Part shown: one piece after another, positions 7,334-8,792 of the stretch
Layout: each line of letters opens with the position of its first letter
Numbering within the stretch: position 1 is the stretch's first letter
Origin: Candidatus Cloacimonadota bacterium
GTDB lineage: Bacteria; Cloacimonadota; Cloacimonadia; Cloacimonadales; Cloacimonadaceae
DNA length: 8,792 nt
Direction: 5' to 3'
Assembly: GCA_012519465.1 (NCBI GenBank)
Contig: JAAYQD010000365.1
Location: 1-8,792, forward strand
The notes under the pieces: generated by a model
Databases searched by the model: none
What the model was told of the DNA's origin: nothing
The model's input: only the letters and a program-made list of their open reading frames with translations
Translations under genes and position numbers: made by a program

Positions 7334-7403
7334 CCTCCCTTATTAACCACCCTTGTCTCACCCTTGTCTCAGCAAGGGTGAGACAAGGGTGGTACAAGGG
7401 AGG
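7334..7403. repeat. Long inverted repeat, 21-bp perfect arms plus outer 8-bp stem
   Basis: The perfect arms are 7346-7366 and 7373-7393 (21 bp each) around a 6-nt loop TCTCAG. Outside them, CCTCCCTT (7334-7341) pairs with AAGGGAGG (7396-7403) across a 4x2 internal loop, making a 29-bp hairpin. Neither side ends in a T-run, and no transcript is expected to terminate here because the flanking genes diverge. A terminator role is therefore unlikely. It may be a REP/MITE-like element or a large operator. Confidence 0.9.
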
Positions 7404-7405
7404 CT
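7373..7405. repeat. 11-bp tandem units inside the inverted repeat
   Basis: Three direct units are CAAGGGTGAGA (7373-7383), CAAGGGTGGTA (7384-7394) and CAAGGGAGGCT (7395-7405). Inverted copies occupy the left arm: TCTCACCCTTG (7356-7366) and AACCACCCTTG (7345-7355, one mismatch). The period is close to one helical turn of DNA, so every copy would face the same side of the helix. Confidence 0.8.
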
Positions 7406-7430
7406 AATGGGCAAGGAGTAGCTCTGAAGT

Positions 7431-7464
7431 GCCTCGTCTGCCTTAGGGGCAAGGCATCAGAGGC
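7431..7464. repeat. Two-part hairpin upstream of the peptidase-like gene
   Basis: Inner arms TGCCTT (7439-7444) and AAGGCA (7451-7456) enclose a 6-nt loop. Outer arms GCCTC (7431-7435) and GAGGC (7460-7464) pair after a 3x3 internal loop. It lies about 140 bp upstream of the plus-strand ATG. It might fold in a leader RNA, but the transcription start is unknown and chance is not excluded. Confidence 0.4.
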
Positions 7465-7589
7465 TTGATTTAGCAAAGAAATGGAACAAAATCAACAGAA
7501 GAACTGGAATATAAATTGCTTCATATTTAATAGAAAAATATTCAGAAACTTTAAGCATCTGATCTAACAAGAACCAATGACAGCATCGC

Positions 7590-7595
7590 AAGGAG
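7590..7595 (+). promoter_or_regulatory. Ribosome binding site of the peptidase-like gene
   Basis: AAGGAG lies 7 nt before the ATG at 7603. It is the strongest Shine-Dalgarno sequence in the window and fixes this start, which no overlapping frame would otherwise show. Confidence 0.85.
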
Positions 7596-7602
7596 ATAAA
7601 CT

Positions 7603-8792
7603 ATGAAAAAGCTTATCGCGTTAGTGTTATTTTCCCTTTTTATTGTTATGTTGCTGGGTCATGGATTTACCAAGAACATCGTGGATCAATCAGTAACTCA
7701 AAAAGCGGCTGATTCTCTTGTTAAAACCCAATATCCTCAATTTCACCTCACCCTCTTTGATACGTTCAGCTACTTTGATCTTGACGAAGAAAGAATAGCA
7801 GACGTTTATGTGTATGCCAAAAAGGGTAAATACAATGGCAACAAATCGCTATTGTTGGAGCGTCTTTACCGTGGTGCAATACAGCTGGAGGGATATTATG
7901 AGGAGATTGCCAAGCTGAGGGCGGCGGCGTCAGGCTCAGAGGACTATATGGCAGAGCTTGGCGCGCTGGAAGTGGTGGCAGATAAACACTTAAGAATGAT
8001 AAGCGGTTATGATGATTTTGTGACCGTTATCACATCAGCCACCAAAAATAAGCTGCCTATCTGGGAATATAAGGAAGGCTTGCCCTATGATTATCAAAGG
8101 CACCATCTGGAAAGTATCTTTCTCAAGAGGAACAAGCCTCTGCCCCAGGCTACCCGCTTTTATTACAATGGCCCCGCCCAGCTATTTATCAGAGATATGG
8201 CACACAGCACCATCATCAACCTCTATAATGACAAAGTGGAACTGGATTTGGACGAACTTGCCGGGGATGTATTCAACAATGAAAAACAATGTGTGGCAGA
8301 CCTCGCATCCTGCCTGCAAACTTGGGAAGACTTAGAGGCAAAATCACAGGGTGAGCTTATCGCCTCCCAATCTGAACATAATAGAAGCAGCCATGTAATA
8401 TCGTCTGTGCCCTATTTTCGTCAACATGTGTGGAATAACAGTGCAATGCACAAGCTTTTTCCTGCAGGTGGTTCTTGTTCTGTGCTGGCTACAGCATCAG
8501 TGCTATTTTACTATGATTCTGATTACTACAATATGGTGGATTTGGGATGGATGTGGGGAGATGGCCACCAAACTGCCTCGGCAGGATTTACTGCCTTTCC
8601 AGGGATAGGATGGGGAAGTCCCAATCCCTCGGGGCAAGCCGAACTTGCATGGGGTCCAGAAATTGCCTTGGTGGAATTAGCCGAGGATATAGGGTATAAT
8701 TTTGCCGAGGGCGGTACAACTTATATATGGGATGAATGGGAAGATGGCACCAAGTTTTATACAAATACCAGAAAAGGCTTGAACTTCTCTTA
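7603..8792 (+). CDS. Secreted protein with papain-fold cysteine-peptidase-like domain, N-terminal 396 residues (3' end cut by window edge)
   Basis: I do not recognise an exact family. Residues 1-21 (Lys-Lys then a hydrophobic run IALVLFSLFIVMLLG) look like a signal peptide or N-terminal anchor. A segment around 36-80, including TFSYFDLDEERIADVYVYAK (54-73), resembles the Spi-type propeptides of C10 (streptopain-like) peptidases. A long, Glu/Leu-rich linker with no clear match follows (about 80-260). From 267 on, SSVPYFRQ then GGSCSVLATASVLFYYDS (289-306) looks like the start of a C39_2/C10-type catalytic domain, with Cys292 as candidate nucleophile and Gln274 as candidate oxyanion-hole residue. 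The catalytic His should lie further right, outside the window, so activity cannot be judged. The start is well supported by AAGGAG at 7590-7595, 7 nt before the ATG. The first ~250 nt are about 38% GC in sampled lines, against about 60% in rocD; GC rises toward the window end. It could be T9SS cargo, but its C-terminus is unseen. Confidence 0.6.
   Translation, partial: MKKLIALVLFSLFIVMLLGHGFTKNIVDQSVTQKAADSLVKTQYPQFHLTLFDTFSYFDLDEERIADVYVYAKKGKYNGNKSLLLERLYRGAIQLEGYYEEIAKLRAAASGSEDYMAELGALEVVADKHLRMISGYDDFVTVITSATKNKLPIWEYKEGLPYDYQRHHLESIFLKRNKPLPQATRFYYNGPAQLFIRDMAHSTIINLYNDKVELDLDELAGDVFNNEKQCVADLASCLQTWEDLEAKSQGELIASQSEHNRSSHVISSVPYFRQHVWNNSAMHKLFPAGGSCSVLATASVLFYYDSDYYNMVDLGWMWGDGHQTASAGFTAFPGIGWGSPNPSGQAELAWGPEIALVELAEDIGYNFAEGGTTYIWDEWEDGTKFYTNTRKGLNFS

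Larger units (their letters stand above)
7100..7602. other. Repeat-rich non-coding region between divergent genes
   Basis: No credible gene lies in this 503-bp gap between rocD (minus) and the peptidase-like gene (plus). It holds the rocD ribosome binding site and candidate -35 element, a 7-bp tandem repeat (7194-7228), a long inverted repeat made of 11-bp units (7334-7403), a smaller hairpin (7431-7464), then about 125 bp of AT-rich sequence before the plus-strand ribosome binding site. That AT-rich part is the likely promoter region of the peptidase-like gene, although I see no clear -35/-10 pair in it. Short open frames here lack ribosome binding sites and run through the repeats. Confidence 0.75.

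Noticed and set aside
7321..7356. Imperfect 18-bp direct repeat (CTCATTAATCAC / CTTATTAACCAC)
   Set aside because: Only about 12 of 18 positions match, and the second copy overlaps the inverted-repeat arm; not strong enough to call.
6872..7381. 169-codon plus-strand frame spanning the rocD start and the repeat region
   Set aside because: It overlaps the rocD 5' end, runs through the tandem heptamers, and has no ribosome binding site or recognisable domain.
7345..7405. CRISPR-like repeats
   Set aside because: The units are 11 bp, contiguous and partly inverted, with no unique spacers of regular length.

Overview
This window looks like a chromosomal segment from a bacterium of the FCB group. 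A candidate-phylum Cloacimonadota (WWE1)-type amino-acid fermenter is my best guess. The main reason is a very long SprA-like protein, the outer-membrane translocon of the type IX secretion system (T9SS), which is largely an FCB-group protein. It sits beside ordinary core genes of about 50-60% GC. The organism call is inference; no rRNA or other taxonomic marker is present.

The left 7.1 kb is read from the minus strand. In transcription order it holds an ornithine aminotransferase (rocD, 7099-5858), the GTPase Era (5772-4876), a type III pantothenate kinase (coaX, 4775-3921) and the first 1300 codons of sprA (3900-1), which runs off the left edge. The sprA frame has no stop anywhere in positions 1-3900. 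The long plus-strand frames opposite it are shadows. A strong GC-rich hairpin separates rocD from era. A TTGACA-type promoter candidate lies in the 100-bp era-coaX gap. Only 20 bp separates coaX from sprA, so those two are probably co-transcribed.

From 7100 to 7602 there is a non-coding region between divergently transcribed genes. It is rich in repeats: a 7-bp tandem repeat (four clean units), a near-perfect long inverted repeat (21-bp arms, 6-nt loop, plus an 8-bp outer stem) built from 11-bp units, and a smaller two-part hairpin. None has an obvious terminator tail. This is the least explained part of the window.

The right end (7603-8792, plus strand) holds the first 396 codons of a secreted protein. 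It has a signal-like N-terminus, a possible inhibitory-propeptide-like stretch, and a papain-fold cysteine-peptidase-like block with a candidate nucleophile Cys292. Its 5' part is clearly AT-richer than the minus-strand genes. It could be T9SS cargo, which would link it to sprA, but the C-terminal sorting domain that would prove this lies outside the window.

The genes combine housekeeping functions (ornithine/glutamate metabolism, ribosome assembly, CoA synthesis) with a surface secretion machine. No CRISPR array, tRNA, rRNA, transposase or recognisable defence system was found.
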